A stretch of DNA of 64,000 bases from Sinomonas albida (GCF_004919045.1 NZ_SWDW01000011.1:89328-153327); one strand, 5' to 3'. Shown: positions 36,787 through 45,660, counted from the stretch's first letter. Numbers and translations are program-made. Notes: generated by a model from the letters alone, not told the origin.

Positions 36787-36822
36787 CTTACGCCGTAAGG
36801 CTACCGTTCCTTACATCGTAAG
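36787..36822. promoter_or_regulatory. Twin TetR operators
   Basis: CTTACGCCGTAAG at 36787-36799 and CTTACATCGTAAG at 36810-36822, 23 bases apart. They lie between divergent tetR and the oxidoreductase gene. Confidence 0.8.
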
Positions 36823-36843
36823 GTTCGTATTTCGGAGGCAACC

Positions 36844-37896
36844 ATGTCGCGCGATTCCAGCACCTCATATCCCCTCGCGACGGCCCAGGGGAGCGCGCCG
36901 ATCCCGGAGCGCATGGCCGCCGTCGTCCAGGAACGCTACGGCGACGGGCTCGCCTCGGTGCTCGCCCTCGGCGACGCGCCGGTGCCCATGCCCGGCCGGG
37001 GCGAGGTCCTCGTGCGGGTGGACGCGGCCGGCGTCGATCGCGGGGTCTGGCACCTCGCCACAGGGAAGCCGTACGCCATCCGCCTCGCGAGCGGCTTCTC
37101 CCGGCCGCGCTCGACCGTGCCGGGGCTGGACCTCGCGGGCACGGTCGCCGCGGTCGGCGAGGGGGTCGACGGCCTCGCCGTGGGCGAAGCCGTCTTCGGC
37201 ACGGGCGTGGGGACCTACGCGGAGTACGCGCTGGCGAAGGCCGGCATGGTCGCCCGGCGGCCGGCCCATATCGACGTCGCGGCCGCCGCGGCGCTGCCGG
37301 TGTCCGGGTGCACGGCACGTCAGGCCGTGGTCGACCATGCGCGCGTTGCGTCCGGTGAGCGGATCCTCGTGATCGGTGCATCCGGCGGAGTCGGTTCCTA
37401 CGCGGTCCAGCTCGCGGCCGCGGCGGGAGCCGTGGTGACGGGCGTCGCGAGTGGAGCGAAGCGCGACTTCGTCCTGGGGCTCGGCGCCCGCGCGGTCATC
37501 GACTACCGCCGCGAGGGCATCGACTCCCTCGGAGCGGGCTACGACGTGGTCCTCGACCTCGCCGGCAACCGGCCCCTCGCAATCCTCCGCGGCGTGCTGG
37601 CTCCGCGGGGGCGGCTCGTGATCGTGGGCGGCGAGCAGGGCGGACCTCTGACTGGTGGGCTCGATCGGCAGCTGCGGGCGCAACTCCTCGCTCCGTTCGT
37701 AGGGCAGCGGCTGGGCGGGATGTTCGGCCGCACTGCGCGCGCAGATCTCGAGGCGCTCGCAGCCGCAGTTGGCCGCGGCAGTCTGCGGCCCGCCGTGACG
37801 CAGACCTACCCGCTTGCCCGAGCGGGCGCCGCGCTCGACGACCTCGCCGCCGGACGCGTGAGCGGCAAGGCCGTGATTCTGGTGCGCGAGGGCTGA
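36844..37896 (+). CDS. Zinc-independent MDR-family oxidoreductase
   Basis: 350 residues from ATG 36844 with GGAGG upstream. Medium-chain dehydrogenase/quinone-reductase fold: GLDLAGTVAAVGEGVD, the cofactor loop IGASGGVGSYAVQLA, and the C-terminal KAVILV. No structural zinc cysteines are present. Probably an NADPH-dependent quinone or enal reductase induced through the TetR neighbour. Confidence 0.9.
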   Translation: MSRDSSTSYPLATAQGSAPIPERMAAVVQERYGDGLASVLALGDAPVPMPGRGEVLVRVDAAGVDRGVWHLATGKPYAIRLASGFSRPRSTVPGLDLAGTVAAVGEGVDGLAVGEAVFGTGVGTYAEYALAKAGMVARRPAHIDVAAAAALPVSGCTARQAVVDHARVASGERILVIGASGGVGSYAVQLAAAAGAVVTGVASGAKRDFVLGLGARAVIDYRREGIDSLGAGYDVVLDLAGNRPLAILRGVLAPRGRLVIVGGEQGGPLTGGLDRQLRAQLLAPFVGQRLGGMFGRTARADLEALAAAVGRGSLRPAVTQTYPLARAGAALDDLAAGRVSGKAVILVREG

Positions 37897-38058
37897 TCCG
37901 CCCGGCTTGATTCGGGATCAGTCCTGGGTGCTGTGCCGGCCGCTGGGAGGTTGCGCTCGTCGTGCGCTCATCGTGCACCCCATCGCGCGGGGTAACGCCC
38001 CTCCGGTCGGCTCGGGACTGTTCGGGGACAGCGGAGTGCACCGTAGGGCGCGTGGGTC

Positions 38059-38073
38059 GGCCGGCTTACGGGC
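38059..38073. repeat. 15-bp repeat, left copy (GGCCGGCTTACGGGC)
   Basis: The same 15 bases recur at 40624-40638 as half of a 30-bp palindrome. The two copies bracket an accessory segment with a broken recombinase. Confidence 0.6.
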
Positions 38074-38100
38074 CCCTGCTCTCACTTGCCGAGACAGGAC

Positions 38101-38499
38101 TCACTCGATGGGGAGACCAGCCCAATTGTGCGGAGTCCAATCCACCGCATAGCCGCATTCCTCCAGGAATAGAAGGAGGGGTTCGGGACGGTTGGGCGAC
38201 CAGAACGTCCACCACACACTCGGATCGGTGGTGACGATTTCGACGTCCCAAGCTATCAATGGGAAGAAATTTGGTCGCCTCTTTGCGAAGACCTCCTTGA
38301 CCTGCTCGCGCGGGATCGCCCAGGGTCCGCGGCTGAAGAGGCGCGCCAGCCCGCGCGCACGGAACTCGACTTGTTTCGTGGTCACCACAAGGCGGATCCA
38401 AGGCGGGCCCGCCTTGACCTTGTAGTTGCTGTAGGCACCGCCGATGAACTCCTGTTTCAGCGCTTCACCGCTAACGCCGCCACCATCGGCCTTCCCCAT
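38101..38499 (-). CDS. Hypothetical protein, PH-like
   Basis: 132 residues from an ATG. Trp/Phe-rich in the second half (WWTFWSPNRPEPLLLFLEE), with beta-strand spacing reminiscent of PH-like domains. No signal or membrane helix. I do not recognise the family. It begins the accessory segment. Confidence 0.65.
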   Translation of the reverse strand: MGKADGGGVSGEALKQEFIGGAYSNYKVKAGPPWIRLVVTTKQVEFRARGLARLFSRGPWAIPREQVKEVFAKRRPNFFPLIAWDVEIVTTDPSVWWTFWSPNRPEPLLLFLEECGYAVDWTPHNWAGLPIE

Positions 38500-38773
38500 G
38501 GAGGGAGTCTATGGCGTGCAATGTCCGCTGAGATATCGCCTTGCGGACACGCCAGAAGTACCTGTGAGCTGAGCTGCTCGGAAAGCCCAGATACGAGAGC
38601 CTCAGAGACCAAGTTTGGCTGACAATCGAGCAGGAATGGTGAAAAATCAGTGCTCGACGGTCGACGATTTCGTTGACGATGTGCTGGGAATCTGGATGGG
38701 GACCGACCGGGTGCGTGGAATATCTGACTCTGAAGGGCTTGAAACTCTTCGATTCGCAAGGCGAGCGGAGCGA

Positions 38774-39112
38774 ATGGCAGGATTGCTCATCTGGGTTGGT
38801 GTGGTGTTTGTTGCGACGGCCTGCGGCAGCTACGTCGACGGTGACCAATGGGCGGGCGTCACGATCACAAACAACACGAGCAGCGAAGTCACGCTCGACC
38901 TTCACGAAGCCCGGCATCTGGCTCCGGGGAACAGCACCCTGCTTGCTGTTGATTCGAATAGCAATCCTCAGCAACTCCGCGTTCGCGGCGAGGACGGCGC
39001 CGCTCTGGGGTGTCTTGTCTTTCGGTTTCGCACAAGATCGGCTGAGAAGTTCTCCGTGAATACAAGTGACATCACTACGTGTGACGAGAGCCTTCGCCTC
39101 ATGTCTGGATGA
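38774..39112 (+). CDS. Small lipoprotein, unknown function
   Basis: 112 residues from ATG 38774 with CGGAG upstream. The signal is MAGLLIWVGVVFVATACGSY, with the lipobox Cys17. The mature part is beta-rich (GVTITNNTSSEVTLDLHEA), with a later Cys pair. The frame is open further upstream, but without a start signal. Probably surface-attached. Confidence 0.65.
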   Translation: MAGLLIWVGVVFVATACGSYVDGDQWAGVTITNNTSSEVTLDLHEARHLAPGNSTLLAVDSNSNPQQLRVRGEDGAALGCLVFRFRTRSAEKFSVNTSDITTCDESLRLMSG

Positions 39113-39394
39113 TTGCACGTTGAGTGGTTCTAGCGGGTTGACTGGGTCCAGCGAGAGTGAGCCGGGCTGGGGCGGGGCGGGTCTACCGCTCGGTTGTTCG
39201 CACGTTCTGGGCAGCGGGTTTCGACAAACTCGCCCTCTACGGCCGTCCGTTGATGGACCGACCGACGGTCCGGCTGGACCCTCCTTTTCGCCGCCTCCGC
39301 CCGGCTCGGCTCGAACGGGTTGAGGCGTGGGCAGAAAGGTCGTCGCGCGGTCGCAGGAGACCGTCGACGACAACTCCTTGGGCGGCAACGATGA

Positions 39395-39524
39395 ATGATC
39401 AAGGTCGGGCTTCGCGCGGGTCTCGACCGCCGAGCAGGACCTGACCGCCCAGCGCGACGCGCTCGCGAACTATGGCTTGCGGCTCCCCATGGCCTTCGCA
39501 CACTGCGGCTGGCCCGCGGTTTAA
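39395..39524 (+). pseudogene. Serine recombinase (resolvase/invertase) N-terminal remnant
   Basis: ATG 39395 begins MIKVG. After one extra base near 39407-39410 the frame continues FARVSTAEQDLTAQRDALAN, the unmistakable serine recombinase N-terminus with the catalytic Ser. About 15 unrelated residues then lead to a stop at 39522-39524. The rest of the gene is gone. A frameshift and a truncation mark it as dead. The 280 bases before it hold no gene I can support. Confidence 0.75.
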
Positions 39525-40507
39525 TCCTCGTACTCGAAGCGTGTCTGCTTGCCGGCCTCGCTGGCCGGCGACCATTCCGCTGCCTGGCGGAAACTCGTCA
39601 CTCGGGTCCGGTCCGACGGGCCTTCGTACTTCCGGCCTTCGAGCTGCTCGGCATGCGTCCACCGTGGCTGGTAGAACGCGATCTGTAGCGCGTGCAGGAG
39701 CTCTGCCCTGCGCCGGTCGGCCGGGAGGGCGAGTTTCCCGTCGGGCGAGAAGACCTGGCCTTCCCTGTCGACGTGCTCTATCGCGCGGCCGTCCTCACCG
39801 TGCACGGACACTCCCATGAGCTGGGCGTAACCCCTGACGTCGTCTTTGGTTTCCAGGTAGCCGACCACTGCTTCGGGCTGCCGCGCGAGAACGTCACGGG
39901 CGAACAGGGCAGCGAGGCACCGCATGGCGGCCATGCGGCTGTCGTTGGCCTTCAGCTTGGCCTCGTCCGCCAGAGCCTGGAGCGCGGCGTCGTCCAGGCG
40001 TTCCTGGTCTGGCTGCAGATCCGGGAACCCGTCTGCCCGTGTCCATCCAAAGCCGAAGTTGACCGTGTCCTGGCCCAGCCAGGCGTGCCCGCCCGGCCGC
40101 TGGCTCGTGACTTTCGGCCAATCGATCTTGTACAGCCAGTCCTCGGCCCAGTACTTCAGAGCATCGGTGATGGCCCATGCCCTGCTGAACAGCCAACTGT
40201 CGTGGTCGCGGCTCTCATGCTCGAACTGATGCGCCGCCACAAGGATCGTCACGTAGTGCTGACCACCCAGCGGGGCGACGTGGATTTCATCCACCGGTGT
40301 CCATTGGTACTCGATGGGCTCGGTAGGTTCTTCGCCCAGATTGAACGAGAGCCGGTTGGCCAGGATGAGCTCCCGGCCCAGCTTGCTCGCTTCGGTCCGG
40401 ATCTGCTCGTTTCCGGCCTCGTAGCTGGCAAGGTCTCTTGTGAACAAACGATAGGCCGCGGTGACAAGCAGGTCGACGGTGTCGTCCTGGACTTCGTATC
40501 CCCCCAT
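39521..40507 (-). CDS. Hypothetical protein, unknown family
   Basis: 328 residues from ATG 40507, with GAAGAAGGGG upstream. Soluble; Trp-rich in the middle (YWAEDWLYKIDWPKV, GFGWTRADGFPDL) and highly charged. Neither signal nor membrane helix. Its stop overlaps the recombinase remnant. I cannot name a family; the setting beside mobile-element debris makes a horizontally acquired, perhaps defensive, role possible. Confidence 0.7.
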   Translation of the reverse strand: MGGYEVQDDTVDLLVTAAYRLFTRDLASYEAGNEQIRTEASKLGRELILANRLSFNLGEEPTEPIEYQWTPVDEIHVAPLGGQHYVTILVAAHQFEHESRDHDSWLFSRAWAITDALKYWAEDWLYKIDWPKVTSQRPGGHAWLGQDTVNFGFGWTRADGFPDLQPDQERLDDAALQALADEAKLKANDSRMAAMRCLAALFARDVLARQPEAVVGYLETKDDVRGYAQLMGVSVHGEDGRAIEHVDREGQVFSPDGKLALPADRRRAELLHALQIAFYQPRWTHAEQLEGRKYEGPSDRTRVTSFRQAAEWSPASEAGKQTRFEYED

Positions 40508-40610
40508 TGGTTCCCCTTCTTCGATGGACCGACGGCCGTCCCGGCTGCTCGAAGCCTAAGGGGCTGGGCTGATCCATGGCCAGAGTGCTGGTCTCCCGCC
40601 CCCGTGTGGG

Positions 40611-40640
40611 GCGCCCGTAAGCCGGCCGGCTTACGGGCGC
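40611..40640. repeat. Perfect 30-bp palindrome
   Basis: The left arm GCGCCCGTAAGCCGG is followed directly by its exact complement, then GCCAGATTTTT. It lies between the unknown gene and the P-loop gene. It may end transcription from the leftward P-loop gene, or be a REP-like site. Half of it recurs at 38059. Confidence 0.8.
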
Positions 40641-40680
40641 GCCAGATTTTTCAGACGTTGTGCGAGGGGTGAGGGATCCC

Positions 40681-41262
40681 TCAGGGGGACGATCGGTATA
40701 TGAACTGCCCGTTGGACGCCAAGGTTGCGATCTGGTTCGCCGTCCCCTCGGGGTCCGTTTTGGGCGAGATGAAACGATGGCGGTCCTCGATGCTCGATTG
40801 GTCGAAATCGCGCCACATGTGCTCTGCGGCCTCGAGGTCGGTGAAGCCGTGGTTCGTGCGTGTCTTCACCCGAGCGATACAGGTACCGAGCGGTGGCAGA
40901 AGGATCACATAATGCAGTTCCTCAAGCCCCGTGTGCTCGAGGAAGGTCTTGATGAACCACGGCCCGACAACACCGTCGTAGACGACATCGCAGTGTCTGG
41001 CCAACCGTCCGGCGGTCTGGGCGGCGGCTTCGATGACCGCCGTGTTCTGAGCGTGCGCCTCAGGCAGCCAAGGCGGGATGAAGCCCTGTCGAAGGAAGCC
41101 GAAGAAGCGATCGCCTTCGACGAGGGCGCTTGTATCAAAGTGGTCAGCCAACAGAGTCGCCACGGTTGATTTGCCAGACCCGGGCGGACCTGTGACGACG
41201 AGGATCCCGTTCAGAACGTCATCCTTCCATAGGCCTTCAGACCACTGTTCGAGCTGATCCAC
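40681..41262 (-). CDS. P-loop NTPase / small-molecule kinase-like protein
   Basis: 193 residues from GTG 41262. Walker A is VVTGPPGSGKST; then EGDRFFGF, and a hydrophobic strand DVVYDGVVG. Resembles AAA_33/chloramphenicol-phosphotransferase-like kinases. No Shine-Dalgarno is seen. Substrate unknown. Confidence 0.8.
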   Translation of the reverse strand: MDQLEQWSEGLWKDDVLNGILVVTGPPGSGKSTVATLLADHFDTSALVEGDRFFGFLRQGFIPPWLPEAHAQNTAVIEAAAQTAGRLARHCDVVYDGVVGPWFIKTFLEHTGLEELHYVILLPPLGTCIARVKTRTNHGFTDLEAAEHMWRDFDQSSIEDRHRFISPKTDPEGTANQIATLASNGQFIYRSSP

Positions 41263-41363
41263 ACGATCATGGACCGAACTCTAGTGCCAGAGGACTCCTT
41301 GAAGTCGCGCCCGTAGGTCGACCCCTCACTGGACGACTAAGCGAGGGAAGTGGCCCGGTTCGA

Positions 41364-42110
41364 CTACTGCATGCGCGGTCCGATCGCCGCTTCGAGGAGC
41401 TGCCCGCGTCTGGAGGACGTGGTCCATGCCCGCTCGGACCAGGATTCCCCGTGGAGTGCGTCACCGCTGTAGAGCACGTGCGCGAACCTGACGCCGCGGA
41501 ACTGGCACACGGCTGCCAGCGATGCCGCTTCCATCTCGACCGCGGCGCATCCTTCCGCTCGACGACGTTCGACCCGTGCGCGGGTCTCTCGGAAATCGGC
41601 ATCCGTGGTCCAGGTGACGCCCACGCGGGCGGAGATCCCGTGCTCGCCAAGCGCCCTGACAATTCGCTGTACTTCGTCGGGATCGAAGTCGACGCGGCGG
41701 CCAGGCGGAAGGTAGTGGAATGAGGTTCCCTCGTCGCGGACCGCTGATTCCACGACGATAACGTCGTCCCGGCTGAATTCCTCCGCGAGGGCTCCGGCCC
41801 CGCCGATGGCGAGAACAGATCTGACGCCGCTTGCGATCGCCTGCTCAAGGCAATGGGCACTCAGCGGCCCGCCCACGCCGGGGTGGAACACCGCGACCCT
41901 GTGGTCAGGAGTCGCGAAGATGCCGGCTCCGCCGATCTCGTCACTGAATTTCCCGATCTGGACGAGCCGACCTTGTTCGCGTAGTTCTTCGATCGCCTCA
42001 CGGAAGAAGCACAGGACCGCCGTATCCGGAAAGCCTCCGTCGACAGCGATCGGCCTCGGCCGGAGCACGGAGTCGTCGCTGTCGTCGAACTCCTCGAGCG
42101 GAATGGTCAC
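41364..42110 (-). CDS. Nucleoside phosphorylase family protein
   Basis: 248 residues. PNP/UDP-phosphorylase type I fold: VAVFHPGVGGPLSAHCLEQA, LAIGGAGALAEEF, and the ribose-binding AAVEMEAASLAAVCQFR. Probably splits a purine or pyrimidine nucleoside with phosphate. Lone family members near mobile genes can belong to signalling systems, but nothing proves that here. Confidence 0.88.
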   Translation of the reverse strand: MTIPLEEFDDSDDSVLRPRPIAVDGGFPDTAVLCFFREAIEELREQGRLVQIGKFSDEIGGAGIFATPDHRVAVFHPGVGGPLSAHCLEQAIASGVRSVLAIGGAGALAEEFSRDDVIVVESAVRDEGTSFHYLPPGRRVDFDPDEVQRIVRALGEHGISARVGVTWTTDADFRETRARVERRRAEGCAAVEMEAASLAAVCQFRGVRFAHVLYSGDALHGESWSERAWTTSSRRGQLLEAAIGPRMQ

Positions 42111-42429
42111 ATGAGCACACTAACCGTCACAACACGCCGGTCCGGAGGCAGGTGGTCCCGAACCAAGCCGGGCAGGTTACACCGGTCCTGAATCAAGGCG
42201 CCATAGTCAGACGACGGCGAGGCCCCCGCCCGGGCGAGCCCCGCCGTCGTCCGTCGGTCGTGCCCCGAGCGTCGGGGAAGCCGAGCCCCTGAGGCGGGGA
42301 ACCGAAGCGTGGCGGCGGCTCCCGCTTCCGCCCGCTCTGGATCGCTTTCGGACGCCGGACCGCGTACGATCGTGAGAAGCGATCGGCGTCCGCCTTTGGC
42401 TTTCATGGTCTGCCGAGCCGCCTACAGGT
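42111..42429. other. Intergenic region without a supported gene
   Basis: About 320 GC-rich bases. A leftward 99-codon frame here has low-complexity Arg/Ala/Ser content and no ribosome-binding site. I see no promoter worth naming. Confidence 0.4.
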
Positions 42430-43566
42430 GTGAGGGCAGCCGATCGAACGGTCGTCCTCATCGCATTTGCTTCCGGCTCTACCGTCCATTCTGGCCTCCA
42501 ACACGAAGCCTCCACGGATGCCGGGTCCTTCCCGCCGCTGACTCGGGCATATCTCCAGGTCTCGCAAGTAGCGCGCGAAGCAGGACTGCTGCGGCGCACG
42601 CCTGTGTTCTACTCGATTTTCGGCGCAGCCCTTGCAACCGTGCTGGCCGGCCTCCTCGCGGGTTCCATCCTGCTGGGTGAGAGCTGGTTCCAGCTGCTGG
42701 TCGCCGCGGCCCTCGGCATCGTGCTCACCCAGGTCGCGTTTTTTGCGCACGAGGCAGCGCACAGACAGGTGCTGTCAACGGGCCCGGCCAATGACCGGCT
42801 CGCTCGAATCCTTGCGGCCGTGGTGGGGATCAGCTATTCGTGGTGGGATTCGAAGCACAGCCGCCACCATGGCAACCCGAATCGGATCGGGCGCGATCCG
42901 GACATCGAGGTAGACACGGTCTCCTTCCTCCCAGAGGACGCTGCGAAGGCCAAGGGCCTGCGCCGCTTGATCACCCGCCGCCAGGGCTGGCTGTTCTTCC
43001 CGCTGCTGACCCTCGAAGGCCTGAACCTGCACATCCTGAGCTTCCGGCACCTGTTCTCGCGCGCACCGATCAAGGGCAGGTGGGCAGAGCTTGCCCTGCT
43101 GGGGGCGCGCTTCTGCCTGGTCCTCATTCCCCTGTTCTGGCTGCTGCCGGTGGGGATGGCGTCGGCGTTCCTGGGGGTTCAGCTGGCGGTGTTCGGCCTG
43201 TACATGGGCGCCACGTTTGCCCCGAACCACAAGGGCATGCCCGTGATCGCCCGCGACGCGAAGCTGGACTTCTTCTCCAAGCAGGTGCGCACCTCGCGCA
43301 ACATCTCCGGCGGCTGGTGGGCGAGCTGGCTCATGGGCGGTCTGAACTACCAGATCGAGCACCATCTCTTCCCCAGCATGCCCCGACCCCATCTCGCCAC
43401 GGCTCGCGGGATCGTCCGCGAGCACTGTCGTGCCTTGGGTGTCCCCTACACCGAGACCACGCTGTGGCGCTCGTACGGGACGGTGATTTCCTACCTGAAC
43501 AGGGTCGGCCTCGCGGCCCGGGACCCGTTCGAGTGCCCCGTGACCGCCGCCTACCGACGCACCTAG
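42430..43566 (+). CDS. Membrane fatty acid desaturase
   Basis: 378 residues from GTG 42430. The three histidine boxes are HEAAH, HSRHHGNPN-type and QIEHHLFP, binding the di-iron centre. Four membrane helices lie in pairs between the boxes. It is in the delta-5/6-like acyl-lipid desaturase branch of actinobacteria. The cold-shock gene just downstream fits a membrane-fluidity role. Confidence 0.92.
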   Translation: MRAADRTVVLIAFASGSTVHSGLQHEASTDAGSFPPLTRAYLQVSQVAREAGLLRRTPVFYSIFGAALATVLAGLLAGSILLGESWFQLLVAAALGIVLTQVAFFAHEAAHRQVLSTGPANDRLARILAAVVGISYSWWDSKHSRHHGNPNRIGRDPDIEVDTVSFLPEDAAKAKGLRRLITRRQGWLFFPLLTLEGLNLHILSFRHLFSRAPIKGRWAELALLGARFCLVLIPLFWLLPVGMASAFLGVQLAVFGLYMGATFAPNHKGMPVIARDAKLDFFSKQVRTSRNISGGWWASWLMGGLNYQIEHHLFPSMPRPHLATARGIVREHCRALGVPYTETTLWRSYGTVISYLNRVGLAARDPFECPVTAAYRRT

Positions 43567-43719
43567 CCCGACCTGGCCCAGAGAGACTCGGCACCTACGC
43601 CGCTCGGGCCGACAAGGCATCCCCAATGGGGCACTGCCGCCGCAGATCTCCATGACCGAACCGGCATGGACGAACCGGCCCGCTTCCGCGGTCCGGCAGA
43701 ACAAGAAGAGGAATACATC

Positions 43720-43929
43720 ATGGCTACAACCGGCATCGTCAAGTGGTTCAACTCCGAGAAGGGCTTCGGCTTCATCAGCCCGGACGACGGATCGGCGGAC
43801 GTCTTCGCCCACTTCAGCGCGATCGAAGGCACTGGCTACCGTGGCCTCGAAGACGGCCAGAAGGTCGAGTTCGAATCCCAGAACGGGCCCAAGGGTGCCC
43901 AGGCTGCGAAGATCCGGGTGCTTTCCTGA
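43720..43929 (+). CDS. Cold-shock protein
   Basis: 69 residues from ATG 43720 with GAGGA upstream. OB fold with RNP1 KGFGFI and RNP2 VFAHFS. About 150 bases separate it from the desaturase stop; a long untranslated leader is normal for csp genes and often folds as a temperature switch. RNA chaperone in the cytoplasm. Confidence 0.96.
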   Translation: MATTGIVKWFNSEKGFGFISPDDGSADVFAHFSAIEGTGYRGLEDGQKVEFESQNGPKGAQAAKIRVLS

Positions 43930-44069
43930 CTCGAACCGGACGGGGCGACTAGCCCCGCCGGCCGCCGGAGCAGGAGCCCTGCGCTCGTCTCCGGCCTCGC
44001 CACGCGGCGACAGGCTTGCCTACAAGGCTCAGCCTGTCCCCGCACGGCTGCGGACCTCGCCCCCGGGGA

Positions 44070-44097
44070 AAGGCTGGCCTCAGAGCAGGCCAGCCTT
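44070..44097 (-). terminator. Terminator hairpin containing the stop codon of the iron-binding gene
   Basis: AAGGCTGGCCT pairs with AGGCCAGCCTT (11 bp, 6-base loop). Read leftward, the last sense codons form one arm, the stop codon lies at the loop edge, and CCTTTCCCC follows. Confidence 0.75.
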
Positions 44098-45120
44098 CGT
44101 CATGAGGTCGTTGACCTGGGGGCCATTGAGGGTCCCCGGATCGATCGTCGGCGCCTGGAGCTCCGTGAGGGGGACGAGCTTCGGATTGGCCGGGACGCCG
44201 GAGCCGACGGTGTACTCGAACGACTTGCCGTTCTCGAGCACCTCCTGACCGGACTTCGACGTGACGAACGCGATGAACTTCTGGGCCTGCGACTGGTGCT
44301 TGCTCGAGGCGAGGACCGCGCCGCCCGAAACGCTCACGAACGCGCCCGGATCCTGGTTCTTGAAGTAGTGGAGGGCCACGTTGTTGCTGTTCTCGCCAGT
44401 GTCCGCCTGGTCGACGAACGAGTAGTAGTGGTAGAGGATCCCGGCCTCGATGTCCCCCTTGTTGACGGCCGCGAGCACAGGCGTGTCGTCCTGGTAGGCG
44501 TGGGCGTTGTCCTTGATGCCCTTGAGCCACGCGAGCGTCGCATCGCTGCCCTTGAGCTGGTACATGGCGCTCACGATGGCCTGGAAATCGGCCCCGCCCG
44601 TGGACGCGCCGATCTTGTCCTTCCACGTCGGGTCGGAGAGGTCCATAAGCGACTTCGGCATCTGGGCCTCGGTGAGCTTGGTCTTGTTGTAGGCGAGGAC
44701 GGTCGAGCGGGCCGCAATGCCTGTCCAGTCCCCGGCCGCGGGGCGGTACTTCGCGGGCACCTGGTCGAGGGTCGACTGGTCGAGCTTGGCGAGCAAGTGG
44801 GCGTTCTCGACCTGATCCATCGCCGGCGAGTTCTCGGTCAGGAAGACGTCCGCGGGTGAGGCCTTGCCCTCCTGGATGATCTGGTTGGCCATCTCCGGGT
44901 CTTCTCCGTTGCGGAGATTGACCTTGATCCCAGTCTCTTTGGTGAACTCCGCGACCCAGGCCGAGGTGAGCTCTTCGTGCTGGGCGTTGTAGACGGTGAT
45001 CGAGGCCCCGGCATCGCCCGAGCCTGACGGGGATCCGGTCGACGTACCGGAGCATCCGGCCAGCATGAGCGCTGCCATGGCTCCCGCGCTCATGACGCTC
45101 GTTGATTTCCAGCGGTGCAT
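44080..45120 (-). CDS. Iron(III) ABC transporter substrate-binding lipoprotein
   Basis: 346 residues from ATG 45120. Lipoprotein signal ending MLAGC. Type II binding-protein fold (ITVYNAQHEELTSAWVAEFT, ADVFLTENSPAM) with tyrosines in YHYYSF that bind ferric iron, as in FbpA/FutA. No permease or ATPase gene is adjacent, so it must work with a distant transporter. A DtxR/IdeR-type box lies 55 bases upstream. Confidence 0.92.
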   Translation of the reverse strand: MHRWKSTSVMSAGAMAALMLAGCSGTSTGSPSGSGDAGASITVYNAQHEELTSAWVAEFTKETGIKVNLRNGEDPEMANQIIQEGKASPADVFLTENSPAMDQVENAHLLAKLDQSTLDQVPAKYRPAAGDWTGIAARSTVLAYNKTKLTEAQMPKSLMDLSDPTWKDKIGASTGGADFQAIVSAMYQLKGSDATLAWLKGIKDNAHAYQDDTPVLAAVNKGDIEAGILYHYYSFVDQADTGENSNNVALHYFKNQDPGAFVSVSGGAVLASSKHQSQAQKFIAFVTSKSGQEVLENGKSFEYTVGSGVPANPKLVPLTELQAPTIDPGTLNGPQVNDLMTKAGLL

Positions 45121-45174
45121 GGGTGGGCCTTTCGGGGGGAGGTCGGGGGGACCGGGTGGTGGAACTCTCGCCTG

Positions 45175-45193
45175 TTAGGCAAGCCTTACCCGG
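45175..45193. promoter_or_regulatory. DtxR/IdeR-type iron box
   Basis: TTAGGCAAGCCTTACCCGG matches the 19-base iron-box consensus TTAGGTTAGCCTAACCTAA in 13 positions. It lies upstream of the iron-binding lipoprotein gene. It predicts repression when iron is plentiful. Confidence 0.65.
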
Positions 45194-45264
45194 CAAGAGG
45201 AACGTACACCGGGAACCCGACTTTCGGGAAATTAGCGCACGTTCACCTTACGTAATGCAGCGCT

Positions 45265-45340
45265 TGTGGTTGAGCGGTGGGAAAGACGTCGCCTGTGGTT
45301 GAGCGGTGGGAAAGGCAGTCGCCTGTAGTTGAGCGGTCGG
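45265..45340. repeat. 29-30-bp tandem repeat, 2.5 copies
   Basis: Units start at 45265, 45294 and 45324, each with TGTGGTTGAGCGGTGGG or a close variant. They lie in the intergenic region upstream of the iron gene. Confidence 0.85.
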
Positions 45341-45358
45341 GCGGGCCAATGGAGGCGC

Positions 45359-45389
45359 GGGCGCCCGGCACGCGCGGTGCCGGGCGCCC
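45359..45389. terminator. Isolated strong hairpin
   Basis: GGGCGCCCGGCAC pairs perfectly with GTGCCGGGCGCCC over 5 bases. No gene ends just before it on either strand. It may insulate the arsR promoter. Confidence 0.6.
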
Positions 45390-45660
45390 TCCCGTTCCCC
45401 GGGGAAATGCCCTTTTGTCCTAGATGCTCTGCCCAGTATCTAGGGGGTTTTGGGCCGATCCGGGGCGGGTCCGGTGGGCCGTGAGCCGTAAGTCCGCTGT
45501 GAGCAGCCTACGGCCAGCGGCCCCGAACCGGGCAGCGCCGAAGCTGCTCGAAGTGCCGGGACGATGCTTTGGGTGGTGCCCGGGACAGGTGCTCGGGATG
45601 GCGCCCGGGATGTCGGGATGGAGTCTGGCCTTTGCCGCATGGGTGGTCGAATGCTATAAA

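Noticed and set aside
39113..39394. Plus- and minus-strand frames before the recombinase remnant
   Set aside because: Neither translation resembles a known family or has start signals; the stretch is more likely eroded DNA.
37897..42110. Prophage
   Set aside because: No capsid, terminase, portal, tail or lysis genes and no intact integrase; only a recombinase fragment.
42111..42429. Leftward 99-codon frame as a gene
   Set aside because: Low-complexity basic translation, no ribosome-binding site, no recognisable motif.
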